Positions 35,011 through 36,057 of a stretch of DNA of 36,057 bases are shown piece by piece. The position numbers and the translations under genes are program-made. The DNA is from Calothrix sp. MO_167.B42 (GTDB lineage: Bacteria > Cyanobacteriota > Cyanobacteriia > Cyanobacteriales > Nostocaceae). The stretch is taken from NCBI GenBank assembly GCA_030065255.1, contig JASJCX010000005.1:1-36057 (forward strand), in the 5' to 3' direction. Positions within the stretch are counted from its first letter, which is position 1; every line of letters begins with the position of its first letter. Below the pieces are notes generated by a model, which saw only the letters and a list, made by a program, of their open reading frames with translations, was not told the origin of the DNA and made no database searches.

Positions 35011-36057
35011 TTAAACCCGAGACTTGACAAATTTTTCCAACCGATCCAAACCTTTTTCAATGGTTGCCATGTCGGTAGCATAAGATAGACGAATATTATT
35101 ATCCGCAGCAAAAGCAATGCCAGGAATCACCGCCACTTGATGTTCTGTCAATAAAGCGTTACAAAAGTCCATAGACTTTAACCCAGTTTGACTGATATCG
35201 GGGAACATATAAAAAGCACCATCGGGTTTGGCGCAACTTAATCCCGGAATGGCATTGAGTCTGGCTAACATTACCTTTCGCCGTTGGGCAAAGGCTTGGC
35301 GCATTTCTTCCACACAGTCCTGGGAATCTTCCAAAGCTGCGATCGCTCCATATTGAGCAAAGGTACACACGTTAGATGTACTATGGCTTTGAATGGTAAT
35401 AGTAGCTTTAATTAAATCTGTTGGTCCTGCTAAATAACCAACACGCCAACCAGTCATGGAATAACCTTTGGCAAATCCATTACTGATAATGGTGCGCTGA
35501 AAAATCTCTTGACTTAAGGAACCAATACTGATATGGGTGGCTCCATCATAGAGAATTTTCTCATAAATTTCGTCAGAGACAACCAGTATATCAGTGTCAA
35601 CTATGACTTGAGCGATCGCTTTGATTTCCTCTGGTGAATATACCATCCCTGTGGGGTTAGATGGGGAGTTGAGGACAAATAGCTTGGTTTTGGGGGTAAT
35701 TGCTTGACGTAACCTTTCCGGGGTGATTTTGTAGCCGGTGGATGCATCGGTGGGTACAATTACAGCCTTACCCCCAGCGAGGGTTACCATTTCTGGATAG
35801 CTTAACCAGTATGGAGCTGGAATTATCACCTCATCCCCTGGTTCGATCAAAGCCAACATGAGATTAAACAAAGAATGCTTACCACCATTGGTGACAATCA
35901 CATTTTCTGCCTGATAATCTAGCCCATTATTGGATTTTAGCTTATTGGCGATCGCTTGTCGTAATTTTGGTTCTCCCGCCGCAGGGCCATATTTGGTCTT
36001 ACCTTCATCTAAAGCCTTTGCAGCTGCGGCTTTAATATGGGCTGGGGTGTCAAAATC
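35011..36057 (-). CDS. aspC: Aspartate aminotransferase (class I PLP), 5' end beyond window
   Basis: 348 residues are visible and the N-terminus (about 40-50 residues) is cut off by the window edge at 36057. It is a class I PLP-dependent aminotransferase of the prephenate/aspartate type. [16 protein letters not shown] is followed by [12 protein letters not shown], the substrate-stacking [10 protein letters not shown], and [12 protein letters not shown] (the Asn of the cofactor site). [11 protein letters not shown] follows, then the Schiff-base lysine in [16 protein letters not shown]. The C-terminal NIRLSYA holds the carboxylate-binding Arg. All key residues are intact. The reaction is aspartate + 2-oxoglutarate to oxaloacetate + glutamate; prephenate could also be used by some members. 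An internal GTG at 35901 is not the real start. Confidence 0.93.
   Translation of the reverse strand, partial: DFDTPAHIKAAAAKALDEGKTKYGPAAGEPKLRQAIANKLKSNNGLDYQAENVIVTNGGKHSLFNLMLALIEPGDEVIIPAPYWLSYPEMVTLAGGKAVIVPTDASTGYKITPERLRQAITPKTKLFVLNSPSNPTGMVYSPEEIKAIAQVIVDTDILVVSDEIYEKILYDGATHISIGSLSQEIFQRTIISNGFAKGYSMTGWRVGYLAGPTDLIKATITIQSHSTSNVCTFAQYGAIAALEDSQDCVEEMRQAFAQRRKVMLARLNAIPGLSCAKPDGAFYMFPDISQTGLKSMDFCNALLTEHQVAVIPGIAFAADNNIRLSYATDMATIEKGLDRLEKFVKSRV

Overview
The window looks like chromosome of a filamentous, Nostocales-type cyanobacterium. The evidence is HIP1 octamers (GCGATCGC) in both flanks, heptamer tandem repeats (STRR type) at gene ends, several families of small inverted-repeat elements between genes, and cyanobacterial-looking versions of the housekeeping genes. 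No tRNA, rRNA, CRISPR array or complete insertion sequence was recognised.

Layout. (1) 1-5902: an alpha/beta hydrolase, a nitroreductase, a SpoIIM-family membrane protein diverging from a polytopic membrane protein and an RDD protein, and a solitary family-2 glycosyltransferase. (2) 5903-9350: a phosphonate/phosphite-type ABC uptake cassette with a binding lipoprotein and two permeases but no ATPase. It is bracketed and interrupted by small mobile-looking repeats, one of them nested inside another with an 8-bp target duplication. (3) 9360-26757: a leftward exopolysaccharide cluster. In transcription order it has a tyrosine autokinase/chain-length protein, two duplicated FemAB/GNAT-like transferases, a Wzx flippase, a GT2-like transferase, a GT4, a Wzy-like polymerase/ligase, a GT2, a GT1/4-like enzyme, a GT4, a WecG/TagA/CpsF transferase, a GH10 xylanase-like hydrolase, a priming undecaprenyl-phosphate sugar transferase and a PIG-L deacetylase. 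(4) 26758-28300: 1.5 kb without a convincing gene. (5) 28301-36057: ligA convergent with cysE, an unexplained 750-bp block, a small secreted protein, a DUF3352 protein and a 5'-truncated aspartate aminotransferase.

How the genes work together. The cluster has the parts of a Wzx/Wzy-dependent pathway: priming on undecaprenyl phosphate, glycosyl additions, flipping, polymerisation and chain-length control. It also has possible tailoring functions: deacetylation, acyl or aminoacyl transfer, and glycan cleavage or remodelling by GH10. No outer-membrane exporter (Wza) or cognate phosphatase is visible here. I found no HIP1 site between 8719 and 26101, while six occur to the left and six to the right. 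This fits, but does not prove, acquisition of the cluster by transfer.

The best-supported unusual observations are: the footprint of a tandem duplication inside the cluster, where a dead 5' piece of the flippase gene lies between the two FemAB-like paralogues; the nested repeat at 6065-6176 with its paralogous empty site at 8387-8404; the HIP1-free stretch; the GH10 enzyme inside the polysaccharide cluster; and heptamer arrays that reach into the 3' ends of genes and carry the stop codons of ligA and the SpoIIM gene. No wholly new system is established by the sequence alone.
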